A stretch of DNA of 64,000 nt, taken from Pachypanchax playfairii (Eukaryota > Chordata > Actinopteri > Cyprinodontiformes > Aplocheilidae). A program made the translations under genes and the position numbers. Positions 1-12,379 of the stretch are shown here, piece after piece. The notes beneath the pieces were generated by a model, which worked only from the letters and a program-made list of their open reading frames with translations, was not told where the DNA came from and searched no databases. The DNA lies in NCBI GenBank assembly GCA_006937955.1, contig SSNP01000121.1, positions 854,722 through 918,721 on the forward strand, written 5' to 3'. Position 1 is the first letter of the stretch; every line of letters begins with the position of its first letter.

Positions 1-460
1 TATCAGTCTGTTATTAGAGGTCTTTGTTTCTATTATATAAAGAATTACAGTTTAATACAACAATCTCATACTTTAATGCCTTAAAATGTTTTAGACATTT
101 AAATAAATTTGCAAAACTATTTGCTGCTTTTAATGTAATTTGGCTGAAGTTTAATGTAACATGTTGGTTTGTGTTGGATCAGGAGAGTCAGACTGATCGC
201 TGCATTTTACAGACATTTCAGTCAAACTCAAGTCGTGTTTGTTCAGTTCTGGTTCTGGAATCAGTTCAAACAGGCAGAACAACCGGTTTGTAATATTAGT
301 GTTATTCTGCTGCAGAAAGTTTGGGAAAAAGTGGAAAAATAATTGGAAAGAAAAAAAACTGCTAAATGATCCATTTGATGTTGTTACTGTGGTTCCGGTC
401 TGAAGAGCCACATGTGGCCCCAGAGCCACAGGTTGCAGACCCCTGACTTAAAGTGATGAA
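1..460. repeat. dispersed repeat, also present at about 45495-45670
   Basis: The first 190 bases align by eye with 45495-45670: both start TATCAGTCTGTTATTAGAGG and later share AACAATCTCATA and GAGAGTCAGA. The right part (400-450) has a motif on gained or lost 'gagccacatgtggccccagag' type typical of dispersed fish DNA repeats. No coding capacity was seen. Confidence 0.5.
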
Positions 461-1080
461 TTGAGAGTGGACATAGATGTGACTCAGAGTTGCAATTGTC
501 CTGTTTAACACAATGTAAAAGGAACTGCAGTAGTAAACAAATAGAGTAATGTGTGATTCAGACATATGAATCAACATCTTTATAAGACTTTATTTACAGG
601 TCCTGTATTATGCTGCCCCTCGAGCTGCCTGAATAAAATGGTGAATAAATTCCTGTAACTCTCGCAGCCAAATGCACATTTTCACTGAGACCTTTTTAGA
701 AAGTAAAATACTACAAAACAGCGGTATTTAGTGTTTTGCTTCAGGCTCTTGCAGCTTGGGGCGTGTTAGTTTAATCTGCAGGGGCAGAGCGGACACGCTG
801 GGCAGGTCCTGGTGTAACATTGTTACATCACCATGTTACAGTCAGTCGTTTTCCAGGAGAGAGTGGAGCAGCTGCTCAGAGCGCAGGATGCAGGAGGATT
901 ACTGAGAAATGTCACTCTGGGATTTTTTTAAATAAGGAAATAACATCACAACATGGTTAAAAGCTCCATAAAGTTGATTTTGCATGATATAGGACCTCTT
1001 TCTCTGAACTGCTGATGGATAAAATGCAACAGGACTGTTTTTAAATAATACTGAAAAAAATCTAAGGTCAAACACTCTTA

Positions 1081-1276
1081 GGGTGCATTCACACCAGCCC
1101 TGTTTATTCTGCTTGAATCGAACTCTAATTCATTTGCACATAAAGTCTGGTTCATTTGGGGAGGTGTGAACGGGCAATCGGCCAAACCTCACCAGCTAAA
1201 AGCAGCAACAATGTTGCAATTTTGGTCATCAAACGAATCGAGTCTACCGGACTATCAGGTGTGAATACAGCCTTTA
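1081..1276. repeat. small MITE-like element, copy 1
   Basis: It starts GGGTGCATTCACACC and ends GGTGTGAATACAGCC, which are inverted versions of each other over about 14 bases. A related partial copy lies at 1471-1600. It is non-coding, most like a non-autonomous DNA transposon. Confidence 0.5.
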
Positions 1277-1470
1277 ATTACATTTTCTTCCACCATTAAG
1301 CAAAATAAAAATCCTGATCACACAAAGTTCAGCTGCACTCTGCCACACAAAATCTTGTGTCAGAATTGCGGTTTTTAAATGAATTTCTGTCACTGCCACA
1401 TCCTTAACATTGGAGGTAGTGTTTGTTTTTAAAAACTTTCAACAAAGTGGACAGAGATGTGCTTTCAGAG

Positions 1471-1600
1471 GGTGCATTCACACGAGCCCTGTTCAGTCCG
1501 CTTGAATCGAACTCTAGTTAGTTTGCACAGAAAGTCCAGTTTGTTTGAGGAGGTGTGAACAGCCAACAGAACTCTGACTTGGACCAAACAATCGAACTCT
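1471..1600. repeat. small MITE-like element, copy 2 (partial)
   Basis: It begins GGGTGCATTCACAC and follows copy 1 (1081) through TTGAATCGAACTCTA and GAGGTGTGAAC. The right end is not recognisable. Confidence 0.5.
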
Positions 1601-2020
1601 AGTCCGCCTAAAAACGTTAAAAAAGTCAGTGCATCTAACTTAGTATGCACTTATAAATAAAGTGTAATTCTTCTTTATTTATGGTTTTTAATTAGCAAAG
1701 TGAGACAGGGATGATGTTAGCATCATTCTGTTTTACTGTTAAAGAGCTTCTCTGTCAACCAGCGGATGCTTTTGTAAATGTTGCAGGATGATCTAGTTTA
1801 TATTTGGATGAAGTATTGTAGAGAAGTGAGGACAATGCTGCTATTAAGTAATTCATTTATATGGTTTCCTTTAAGAGCAACTTATATATAGATGTTTGAC
1901 ATGATCCATTATATTAAGCATCAGCACCGTGCACGTCAGCGTGCACACTGTGAGGCTAAAGGATTTTGTGGCTTTGATTGTTGCTTTACAGCCTTACAGT
2001 TTGGATTTTCTCTTGTTCAG

Positions 2021-5000
2021 TCCTGTCCAGCTGCTCGGTTGCATCAGGACAGTAAAAACCACCACGTGGTTTGAAGAACATCTCACAGAAGACAACCAAA
2101 AGTACATGAGGAACATCATGGCAGAAGAATACAGACAACAGACGACTGCAAGGCTCAACCCACTCAAAGATGAGCCCTGGCCACGACACGAGTGGACGCA
2201 GGGTAGGTTTCGGTGATTGTTACAGAGCAGACATGCACTTCCTGTTTCCTTACAATCTTTTTCTCTGAACAGGAAGTCGAAGAGTCGGGTTAATCGCCAT
2301 CAAGTTGGGGATGGCGCCTATCTGGACTAAAACTGGAGAAAGACATGCAGTCACATTGTTACAGGTAGGAGATGCAGGTTTAATGATAACTAATATGCAA
2401 AGTGTAGAAATCTCACTTGTAGAATTTGTTTATGGAACTAGAAAAACCAAATATATTCTCTGTGTATATGAGGTGAACAGGAACACTGTGGTTCTCAGAT
2501 CACGTCAAAAATCTGTCAGTAACGTGAACTGAAGGCAAACCGCGACCGTTCTGACTGTATTTCTCATTGGTCCTCCTCAGTCATGATAGTTACGTTCCAG
2601 AACACCCTGTAATTGCTGTAAATCCACAAAGCAGGGAAACGGACTAACGTACCCTCGCCAGTCCCTGCCTGGGAACTACGTTCAGACCTGACATAATTTT
2701 CACATCTTGTCACAAGCATGAATTAAAGCTGCTATCCTTAATTTGCATAACAAATTAGCTTAACATATTTTTTTCATGCCCATTAAAAACGATTTAATAC
2801 AGAATGGAGAAAAATATGTTGTGAAGATTAAAAATAAGATGAAAATAAATAATTAAGTGGTTCTCCCATATTTGTCTAAAAACATCAACCAATCAAATGG
2901 TTCGGTCCGAAAGGAATGATTGGACAGTCTCTCCAGTCATACGGACTTCCGCATTTATTTGGCTTCTGTGCCCCTAAAAAACTGAGACATATTACCGTAG
3001 CACACCACTGCTGGGAGTGTTCGCCGCTCTACCATGTCACAGCAGGAGAAACAGCCGCCGACTGGTTCCGCGTCAGGTTCAGGACAAAGTAACAATTAAT
3101 GTCAGTTGTTCGTTGTTATATTGTTTTCACTTACCGGTGATTCCGTCATGTTACGATACTTGAATGAACAGCAGACCAGTGTCTTGCACTCTGTCATCTT
3201 CTGGGGATACGCTTGTTTCCTAACCTGGGGTGGCGTGGCTTAGGAATTCTACCCGATGGGAGGGGCTGAGAGTTCTGTGACTTTGTTTACATTTGTTGAC
3301 ATTCTAAACTAAGCAATTTGAAATCAGGTACAGTGGGGCAAAGAAGTATTTAGTCAGCCACCAATTGTGTAAGTTCTCCCACTTAAAAAGATCAGAGAGG
3401 CCTGTAATTTTCATCATAGGTATACCTCAACTATGAGAGACAAAATGAGGAAAAAAAATCCAGAAAATCACATTGTCTGATTTTTAAAGAATTTATTTGC
3501 AAATTATGGTGGAAAATAAGTATTTGGTCAATAACAAAAGTTAATCTCAATACTTTGTTATATAGCCTTTGTTGGCAATGACAGAGGTCAAACGTTTTCT
3601 GTAAGTCTTCACAAGGTTTTCACACACTGTTGCTGGTATTTTGGCCCATTCCTCCATGCAGATCTCCTCTAGAGCAGTGATGTTTTGGGGCTGACGCTGG
3701 GCAACACGGACTTTCAACTCCCTCCAGAGATTTTCTATGGGGTTGAGATCTGGAGACTGGCTAGGCCACTCCAGGACCTTGAAATGCTTCTTACGAAGCC
3801 ACTCCTTCGTTGCCCGGGCGGTGTGTTTGGGATCATTGTCATGCTGAAAGACCCAGCCACGTCTCATTTTCAATGCCCTTGCTGATGGAAGGAGGTTTTC
3901 ACTCAAAATCTTACGATACATGGCCCCATTCATTCTTTCCTTTACACGGATCAGTCGTCCTGGTCCCTTTGCAGAAAAACAGCCACAAAGCATGATGTTT
4001 CCACCCCCATTCTTTACAGTAGGTATGGTGTTCTTTGGATCCAACTCAGCATTCTTTCCCCTCCAAACACGACAAGTTGAGTTTCTACCAAAAAGTTCTA
4101 TTTTGGTTTCATCTGACCATATGATGTTCTCCCAATCCTCTTCTGGATCATCCAAATGCTCTCTAGCAAACCGCAGACGGGCCTGGACATGTCCTGGCTT
4201 CAGCAGGGGGACACGTCTGGCACTGCAGGATTTGAGTCCCTGGCGGCGTAGTGTGTTACTGATGGTAGCCTTTGTTACTTTGGTCCCAGCTCTCTGCAGG
4301 TCATTCACTAGGTCCCTCCGTGTGGTTCTGGGATTTTTGCTCACCGTTCTTGTGATCATTTTGACCCCACGGGGTGAGATCTTGCGTGGAGCCCCAGATC
4401 GAGGGAGATTATCAGTGGTCTTGTATGTCTTCCATTTTCTAATAATTGCTCCCACAGTTGATTTCTTCACACCAAGCTGCTTACCTATTGCAGATTCAGT
4501 CTTCCCAGCCTGGTGAAGGTCTACAATTTTGTTTCTGGTGTCCTTTGACAGCTCTTTGGTCTTGGCCATAGTGGAGTTTGGAGCGTGACTGTTTGAGGTT
4601 GTGGACAGGTGTCTTTTATACTGATAACGAGTTCACACAGGTGCCATTAATACAGGTAACGAGTGGAGGACCGAGGAGCCTCTTAAAGAAGTTACAGGTC
4701 TGTGAAAGCCAGAAATCTTACTTGTTTGTAGGTGACCAAATACTTATTTTCCACCATAATTTGCAAATAAATTCTTTAAAAATCCGACAATGTGATTTTC
4801 TGGATTTTTTTTCCTCATTTTGTCTCTCATAGTTGAGGTATACCTATGATGAAAATTACAGGCCTCTCTGATCTTTTTAAGTGGGAGAACTTACACAATT
4901 GGTGGCTGACTAAATACTTTTTTGCCCCACTGTATATCACCTATTCACCTGGAATCCTGACTCTCCTCCTCGCGAGGTCGCTTTATAATGTAGCGGTTGA

Positions 5001-8000
5001 TTTTCCCAGCCATATCTGCAACACTCAAAACCGTTACTCTGATATAGAAGATTTAAAAAAAAAAAAAAACTTGACATGCTTGGATGCAAAAAAAAAATAA
5101 CAATATTTTCCTGTTTGACGAGCCGGGGGGGAGGGGTCAGGACGCCAATAGCACCAACTAGTGGGAAAAGCTATTTTTGATCTTCTTATTCTGCAGCTGT
5201 TTTAGTCCTTTCCGTTGCACCGCTGCTGATACAGTGCAGTACCGGTGCAACGCTGCAACTGCAGTTAAAATAACGGGAGGCAGAGTGAAATCAGGCTGGG
5301 GCGGCACAAAATTAGCTGGAAGCAGCCGCCACGCAAATTTGAACGCAGGAAAAAACCTGCCTGTGGAGCTAAAATATTCAACAGAAACCTCAGAAAAACC
5401 GTTTTTAATGGAAGGGCCTCTTTAAAACGCATAAAAAGTGCAACTTGTGGGCAGAATAGAGTATTCCATGTGCACAAGCCATATTTTCCTTTCTTCATTT
5501 TCTTAATTAACTGGTTTCCGTTTAACTTTTTGTAAACGTAATTCTTTAGAATAAAAACGTCAAAGAGAAAAACGAGTGTGGAAATCTTTAATTGTTGTCC
5601 TTTTCCTTTATTATCAGAGTCACAAAGGAGCTAATATCCCCCTCGGCTCGCTCACTTTGACCACAGCAGTTAGTCATTTCCTTTTCAGCTGTAATGCTAA
5701 TGACCTGTGCAGAATGAGATTGTGCTTCCTGAGTTTGGAGCACTCTCTGTTTTCAGCTTTTAAAACTGCAAAGCAGCATTTATTTAAAAAAAATATTTGT
5801 TTGTTTTTTTATCCTATAAAAGGAAGTTCTGGCATCGTGGGGGTTATTTTACTGCTTACAGAGATCCATGTGTTTCCTGTAAACCAGTAGATGAATATTA
5901 ATTCTTAACAACAGGGATTTCTATCTAATTGCTTATCTGTTTGTGTCAGAGGACCAGGTGGCTCCTAGAAAACTATAATCAAGCTGTCGTCTAATATCAT
6001 TTCTGACACCCTCTTTAGAATATTCTCACGGTCCGTATATGTGTCTGAGCTTTAGCTTTTTCTTGTATTGCAATTTTGTCTTGTTTTATACAATAATTAT
6101 ATAATTGTTTCCCCAGGTGCAGGACTGCCATGTGATAAAGTACCTGCCTAAAGAAGAATACGATGGACACACTGCTGCTCTGCTTGTCGGGGGGAGAAAT
6201 GTGTCACCGTTCCATGTAAGTGTTGAGAGCAGAACCTTTATTATTGCTTGTATAGTTTTCTAATTTCACAGAGAATGTTTCTGGCCGAGATGTGACGTTT
6301 AGGTTTGTGGAAAACGTCTGTACTGTCCAGCATCTTTTAGTCTCTTTGAAATTTGTATAACAGTCGTGATTCTGTAAAGGTGGTATATGTAATATGAACA
6401 TAATAATACAGCATAAAGCGTTCAGCCATCTGGGTGCCAGGCTCGTTAACCCCCCCGCACGCGCTCCGATGCTCAGTCCAATATTCCTCACCAGACCCAC
6501 TCTGATCCCTGATCCAAGCAGGACAATAAAATAATAAATAATAATTTTTAACTGTATAGCACTTAATATATTTTTGTTGCTTATCTTTACTTCTTTCTAA
6601 TCAGATAATTACGGGAGAATATTTACTGTACTTGAGTTTTGATCAAATTCTGTGCTGATGTAAATGTTTTGTCATTGTATCTTGTTCTCATAACCTGATG
6701 GGATAGTTCCAAGTCTGACTGGTCCTCTATTGTCTAATCATTGTTGAACTAATAAAGTTATAAGCTTTGCAATTAAAGGGACTCTAAGCAAGTTTAAACA
6801 CATATTAATGTATAGAACTGTACAATTTCTTCCTCATACATGCTCCAACAATGTCCTGGTCACTAGCACGCGCGCCGATGATCAGGTCGACCAATATTCC
6901 TCACCAAATCCGCTTTGATCCCTGATCCGAGCAAGACAATAAATTATCATGAGTTCAGTTCACTAATCATGCTCTCCACCCCCGCTGATCACACACTGAT
7001 TCTGATAAAAGCAGCTCCGACCTGTTTGTAGCTCAGTCATCGATTCAGTCCGTGGCAAAGAGTTTATAATTGTCCCGCGGCTCCAAAACTTCCTGCAGTC
7101 CCTCTTAAGATCCTCTCTCCTCCTCACACACCATCCTGCACGCCCCACTTATCCAATAGAATAAAAAAAGCAATAAAATCCTCCGTGGTGTGTCTTCCAG
7201 TTGAAAAAGTGGCCCGAAGCGTTCATCCACTTAAGCTACATGCTGTAGCTACGTGTTAGCTAGCTGCTAATGAAAAACGTTTCCACACAGAACTTGCTCG
7301 TGACATGGGAAACCCCCTATGGCAAGCAAATAAGGTATATAATCACCACATATCCTCGGTGCTTCCAGCTGCTTGACCTGCAGACTCCACAGTACCATCC
7401 TCACTGTGCTGGATTATTTACGGTATTAGGCAACCCAAAATGGTGCCCGCTGCTCTGCCAGCTATTGGCTGGTAGATGTAAACAAAATGCCAACGTTGTG
7501 CCCGTCAAAATTAATATTTTGTAATATTTTACTTCAAATATAATTTTTAAAGGAAATGCTGTACTTTCATTCTACAACCCTCTAAACACCCCGTGGCATT
7601 ATTTTGTTAAAAATTTTGCTTTTTATAAAATATTCCATATCCTACCTTTAAATGATAAACATTTAAAATAGTTTTATCTTGAAAAGTTTTTTCTAATTAA
7701 ATCTAAACAATATTAATAGATTTAGGTGTTTTTATTGGACACGATGAGTCTAAAACAACAATCAGTGAGTTTATCCTGTTTCTATTGAACACAACACATT
7801 AATCAGTGTAACATCAGATGTGTTAAACATTATAAACACGACACGGTTGGAGTTAAACCACAACCTTCCACTGTTGTTTCATTCTGCTCCAATACAAGTG
7901 ACTAAAAACCGAGGTGACATCAGGTCGTAAATTTAATCCCTGAACATAAAATGCGATGTATCATCTGTCCCCTTCGAAGCTAAAGGACACGATTAAAGAT

Positions 8001-9568
8001 AGTATTATAAAACATGAAAAACAACGGAGAAAGAACGAGCGAGGCGAGCTGTAATTTATTCATTGAGTCTCGACAGAAGCTTGACGGATTGGCGTCAAGT
8101 TGTTTTGAACTCCTCTCACTCAGCCACATCACTCTTCAGTCAGAGTTTGTTGGAGGGAGACGTTCTAGCAGCCTGATTCTCAGTCAGCAGAAGGGAAGAG
8201 GGAGAGTTTGGAGTGACTAAAGGCGCCGAGATGAGAGCGAGTGGAGTGAAAGCAAATGTCAGAGACGCTCGTTGCCAAGACTGCATGCAAATGCCTGTAA
8301 GAGTGTGTCTGTGTGCGTTTGGCTCCCGTACAGTTCCAACAGGCTCGTGGTAAATTTTAAAAGTCCAACTGTTGCTCACTGCTTTGATTTTTAATACATT
8401 TTTTTTAATCACATCCATCAAACTTTTTCTTTCCCTTCACGATGACTGACAGAGATCTGAACAGCAGATGGAGTTGTTCAGGAACGCCGGCGTGCCGCCC
8501 AAACAGAAACTCTCCATCTTTAAAGTGTCTGATGACGCCGTCATCAAACCAGGTCTGAAAATAAAAGAAATGTAATTTGTTCATTTTAAGAATGGAGTTC
8601 TGTTACTGAAGTGACTCCCTGTGTGTGAAGGCACGCCTCTGTACGCGGCACATTTCCGTCCCGGACAGTTTGTAGACGTCACGGCCAAATCGTAAGTTCT
8701 GTCCTGCCAGTTTTTAGTCTTTTTGGCTTCCTTTCCTGCGTCTTGCCTTTTTATTTTTTTGTACACAGATCTGTAGTTGGATGTTGTTTTCCTCTGAATT
8801 GTTAACGTGTTGGTTTTTTTGGGCAGCATCGGGAAGGGTTTTCAAGGTGTAATGAAGCGATGGGGATTCAAAGGTCAGCCAGCCAGTCACGGTCAAACCA
8901 AAACCCACCGGAGACCTGGAGCTTCTGGACCAGGAGGGGTAAGACACGCACCACGGGATCAGGGCCAAGCACGAACAGTTGGCTTCCAATAATTCTTGAA
9001 CATGAATATGTGATATTTATCTCCATTTAGGATCCAGCCAAAGTTTTCAAAGGGAAGAAGATGCCTGGCAGGATGGGCAACGTCTACGTCACAGCACACG
9101 GACTGAAGGTACTTTCACAAACAACCAAACTTCTGTTTGGGTTTGTTTTGCTCTCATCCGCCTCGTTTCTGCGTCTCCTTTCCAGATTTGGAGGGTGAAC
9201 ACGAAACATAACGTGCTGTACGTTCACGGCTCCGTCCCCGGTCACAGGAACTGCGTCCTGAAGGTAAAAAATAATCACACGCACAATATTGACTGTGAAT
9301 TCATGTTCTTACTGCGACAAGTGACCTTGCACTCATGAAACACTGTCACACCTGGAAGACAGCGTGATTTATCTTCATCGACAGCGTGCTGGATCAGCTG
9401 ACGCGGGTGTTTTTCTGTGGGGTGAACGAGAGCACGAACCTTAATGATGTTTGTAATATCGCCCAGCATCCGACTCCGTACTCAGCATGTTGTTTTTGCC
9501 TCATGAGCATCTGAGTGTTGCAGACTCTTATTTGTTGTAGAGACAAGCAATAATGAATACAAATGCTC

Positions 9569-9608
<40 letters not shown>

Positions 9609-12296
9609 TGTGTTTTGTTATCCTTATGGGGACCGTCCATTGACTTCCATTAATTTTTGTAACTAGATTTATACCTAACCCAAACCCTTTTACTAACCTT
9701 AACCATTACTGATCTATAACTAACCCTAAGACTAACTAAAACTCTATTCACACCATACCTATAAACCTAACCCCTAACCCTAAAAAGGGGAGTCCCCCTC
9801 ATGGGGACCAGGCTTCGGTCCCCACAAGAACCCTCGGACCCCAGAAAGATAGTAAAAGTCAGGAAACTGGTCCTCAGGAGGTCAGAAATACAAACACACA
9901 CACACACGTTGGATTGTTTAGCTCTAAACGCTGCAGGTTAATGATGGATGTTCCTCGCCTGGTTTTTAGCGTTCTGAGGCCCCTCTTGTGTTTACATGTA
10001 AATGAGGAACCACTAGGGTTTATTGATTGCAATTAAAACTAAAGATCACAAATAACAGGTTCTTTAAAGCTTTTTTTTTCCCCTTTACTACTAATTAATG
10101 AATCATCTGACCAGTGATTCTTAAGGTTTGCGAGGGTCTCGTAGGAGTAGAACCAGAGGGAATAATTGGAATTCAGCGAGGAACAAAAATCTGCCTCTTG
10201 TTTATTGCGGATATTAATCACTTTAAACCCAGAGTGTTCATAACTAGATTTTCTGTTTCTTCATTTCTCATGCAGATCACAGTCTAATTGTTATTTGCAT
10301 ATTTATTGCGTGAGTTTAAAGTTGTGAAACGGGAGCTGCAGCATGCTCTTTGTGTCGTTTCGGAAACACTATAAATCACTGAGCGGCCTGTAAAAACTTT
10401 TGGATTGATCTCTCACTGCATCGTTGGCAATTCTTCCCCCTTTTCATTAACTTAGGTCTCGTTCGGGGGGGTCACTATCGCTCCAGTTGAAGAGGAAGGA
10501 TGTTCCTCTGAGCTCATTCGTTTCTGTCTTCGTCCCTGACAGTCTTATCTGTGTTTGAGTTGAATAAACAAGGAGCAACAACAAAGAAGCACCAACTTTT
10601 TGTTTGTTTTTGATCATTTCGTTCCAATTTTTTTTTTTTGTTATTTAATCAAAGTAAAGTTTGGAAAAATCACACACAAACATGTATAAAGACAAACAAG
10701 CTGTTTGATCTGATGTATAAAATGTAAAAGAGAAGAAAACAAAGATGAAGAGAAATGTTAAAGCTGCTGCCAGTGGCTCAATGGAGTCACCATGGTAACC
10801 ACACACCTGTGCTTCGTTCCCTGATTGGACAAGCAGACAGAAACTCAGAGTATAAACTAAACCTCAGATAAACTGTTAGTAAACTAAAACCACAAGCTTC
10901 AGTGAAGAAAATGCAAAAAGAAAAGTGTGTTTACAAACCTTTTGGAGAACTCTGACGTTAGCCGTCCTTTCCACCAGACACGTAAATGGCGCGTCACAGT
11001 TTCCACTGGGCGCAAAGCAGCACGAATCGGATGCATTTCAAAAGCGTGGTGTTGCAGCCCTCTCCTAAATTTGCGTGGCAGTTATATTTTTTACGCACTA
11101 CGCATCTAAAATGCGTCAAGCTCAGCAAGACGCGCAGCGCCTCTTACGCATCTTATGGGTTAGAGCGTTAAAAAGATCGTTAAAACATTTAAAGAGGCCC
11201 TTTCATTAAAAATAGTTTTTCTGAGGTTTCTGTTGAATATTTTAGCTCCACAGGTGTTCTTACCTTCATAGTGGGTGTGAAAACAGGTCAACAACTTCTC
11301 TTTCAGTTGTTATCTCAAACTACGCAGGTGGTGATAAAACCCGAGTTCTCCCGAGTCCGAATGGCCTGTATCTGTTTCGTCACGACTCCTTTGTTCGTTA
11401 GTATTTGGCAGCTCCTGCAGTTGAAACCACGCCTAGCATGCTGCTAGCTAAAAGCTGTTAGCATAACGTAGCAAACAGAAAGACACAATGTCTGACGTTG
11501 CCATGCGCAGCGGCGCAGGAAACAGTATACCTTGCTCTCATAGGCTAGTTTGTTAGCCAATCAGAGTCCAGCAAATCCAAATAATGAATATGAACGAGCT
11601 GCTGCTCGAGGCCTGACGGAAGGAGCCGGAACCACCCGAATTTTGATGCAGACAGATTGAAAGGTCTGTTAATCAGTGTTTCCTGATGTTTTTTAGGTAT
11701 AAAATGTTTCATTTTACTGGTTAATACTGCAGAAATAACCACAAAGTCCTGAAATGTGTATGAAATGGCCTCTTTAAGATCATCAAAAGAAAACCGTGGC
11801 TCTTCTAAAAAAAAGTGTCAAATATATCAAACTGCTCGTTCAGTTATATCCAGCTTTTCATGTGGATTGACTTGAGAAAAGATGGCGTCTGATTGTTACA
11901 TAAAGAAACTGATTTCATCAGCTTGTTGTGATAAATACCAGGTTTCTCCCTGTTCGCCTCATTACGTTTGGAAACGTGGTGTTTGTGTTTCACATGTGAG
12001 TTATTGATCCAGGAAGTTTGAATCCATGTAGCATGAACGGTGCGCCTCACCGAGTAGAAACCTTCTTGCTAGCTGTCTACTGAGTTTGATGTACTTCATT
12101 CTACCTTTAAAAGTATTTGCACGTTTGTTTTGTACGTGTGTTTCAGGTGAGAGACACCTCGCTGCCGACCCAGAGCTCCACCCTGCTCAACCCGCCTTTC
12201 CCAACCTACTTCACTGAAGAGGAAGGCGACCTGGACGAGGACCTGTACGATGACGACCTGTTCGTTCACACGGAACCTTCAATAACTCTGACCTGA
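2021..12296 (+). CDS. mrpl3: mrpl3, mitochondrial ribosomal protein L3 (uL3m), exons 2-10; 5' end missing
   Basis: Structural protein of the large subunit of the mitochondrial ribosome (uL3 family), acting in the matrix. Coding exons, each with GT-AG borders and consistent phase: 2021-2202, 2273-2364, 6117-6215, 8453-8552, 8631-8691, 8827-8938, 9031-9108, 9186-9263, 12147-12296. They give about 317 residues; mammalian L3m is about 348, so one short exon carrying the start and mitochondrial targeting sequence is missing. I found no phase-compatible ATG exon in positions 1-2020, so it probably lies left of the window. Diagnostic segments are KDEPWPRHEWTQ, GLIAIKLGMAPIWTKTGER, PLYAAHFRPGQFVDVTAKS, GFQGVMKRWGFKGQPASHG and HGQTKTHRRPGA, the last two forming the conserved uL3 core that contacts the peptidyl-transferase region. 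The acidic C-terminus (EEEGDLDEDLYDDD) ends in TGA. A Tc1 transposon sits in the intron 2365-6116. Confidence 0.97.
3331..4932 (-). mobile_element. complete Tc1/mariner transposon with 200-bp inverted repeats
   Basis: The element starts CAGTGGGGCA and ends TGCCCCACTG, flanked on both sides by the TA target duplication (3329-3330, 4933-4934). The terminal inverted repeats are 3331-3530 and 4733-4932, both exactly 200 bp. I compared them base by base and found two differences (near 3343 and 3478). The interior holds one full-length transposase on the minus strand. It sits in an mrpl3 intron, antisense to the gene. Near-identical ends and an open frame point to a young insertion. Confidence 0.97.
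3547..4569 (-). CDS. Tc1-like DDE transposase, 340 aa, apparently intact
   Basis: Cut-and-paste transposase that binds the element's inverted repeats and integrates at TA. The N-terminal paired-like domain has two helix-turn-helix parts: residues about 7-50 (ESAIGKQLGVKKSTVGAI) and about 62-115, separated by a GRPR-type linker position reading RSGAPRK. The catalytic triad is complete: D153 in WSDETK, D244 in QHDNDPKHT and E279 in NPIENLW, with the 34-residue spacing of the Tc1 DD34E group. A glycine-rich box (NGGGNIM, about 187-193) is present. Length (340) is normal for the family and there is no stop or frameshift. The start codon lies in an AT-rich leader just inside the right inverted repeat. 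Activity itself cannot be judged from sequence. Confidence 0.96.
   Translation of the reverse strand: MAKTKELSKDTRNKIVDLHQAGKTESAIGKQLGVKKSTVGAIIRKWKTYKTTDNLPRSGAPRKISPRGVKMITRTVSKNPRTTRRDLVNDLQRAGTKVTKATISNTLRRQGLKSCSARRVPLLKPGHVQARLRFAREHLDDPEEDWENIIWSDETKIELFGRNSTCRVWRGKNAELDPKNTIPTVKNGGGNIMLCGCFSAKGPGRLIRVKERMNGAMYRKILSENLLPSARALKMRRGWVFQHDNDPKHTARATKEWLRKKHFKVLEWPSQSPDLNPIENLWRELKVRVAQRQPQNITALEEICMEEWAKIPATVCENLVKTYRKRLTSVIANKGYITKY
5358..5425 (-). repeat. TTAA family 1, truncated terminal fragment
   Basis: The 68 bases ending AGGGCCTCTTTAA match the end of the family described at 11189, in reverse orientation. Only one end survives. Confidence 0.75.
6374..6530 (-). repeat. TTAA family 2, terminal fragment
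   Basis: It shares TCAGCCATCTGGGTGCCAGG, then a CACGCGCTCCGATG stretch and ATATTCCTCACCA, with the reverse complement of the right end of the element at 46271-47116. It is a solo end next to the longer copy at 6774. Confidence 0.6.
6774..7651 (-). mobile_element. TTAA family 2, non-autonomous element, long copy
   Basis: This matches the reverse complement of 46271-47116 over most of its length. Shared blocks include ATCATGAGTTCAGTTCACTA, TTCAGTCCGTGGCAAAGAG, TATTGGCTG(G/A)TAGATGTAAAC and ACAACCCTCTAAACACCCCG. The right end reads ACCTTTAA, leaving a TTAA at 7648-7651. There is no transposase. TTAA flanks are a piggyBac-like trait; the assignment is inference. Confidence 0.65.
9572..9604. repeat. 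(AC)n microsatellite
   Basis: An uninterrupted AC dinucleotide tract inside mrpl3 intron 9264-12146. Confidence 0.95.
9605..9903. repeat. dispersed repeat with telomere-like TAACCC tracts
   Basis: Between two CA tracts lies a GGGGACCGTCCATTGACTTCC start and a mirrored ATGGGGACCAGG...GGTCCCCAC end. The middle is rich in CTAACC and CCCTAACCCTAA. This is a dispersed-repeat structure with telomere-like hexamers rather than a true interstitial telomere array, since hexamers are interrupted. Confidence 0.55.
11189..11777 (+). mobile_element. TTAA family 1, full copy (589 bp)
   Basis: It begins TTAAAGAGGCCCTTTCATT and ends GAAATGGCCTCTTTAA, giving inverted ends (TTAAAGAGGCC) with TTAA at both borders. 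Related copies are at 19933, 23214, 35597 (reverse), 58580 (reverse, truncated) and 5358 (fragment). It has no coding capacity. It lies in the last mrpl3 intron. Confidence 0.85.
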
Positions 12297-12373
12297 AATT
12301 CAATTCTTTCATTTTAGTAACACTTACACCCCCCCTCCCCCACCACCCCACCCCAACTGGTTCTGGACACTTC

Positions 12374-12379
12374 AATAAA
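12374..12379 (+). terminator. polyadenylation signal of mrpl3
   Basis: AATAAA lies 78 bases after the mrpl3 stop codon, followed by a T/G-rich stretch from about 12388. This fits a very short 3' UTR. Confidence 0.8.

Noticed and set aside
833..929. Short open frame (MLQSVVFQERVEQLLRAQ...) as mrpl3 exon 1
   Set aside because: No donor with the phase needed by exon 2, and it is not like a mitochondrial targeting sequence.
3034..3099. ATG frame MSQQEKQPPTGSASGSG in an mrpl3 intron
   Set aside because: It lies downstream of exon 2 so cannot be exon 1 of mrpl3, stops after 22 codons, and has no partner exon; probably repeat-derived.
3920..4516. 198-codon plus-strand open frame
   Set aside because: It is the antisense shadow of the Tc1 transposase.
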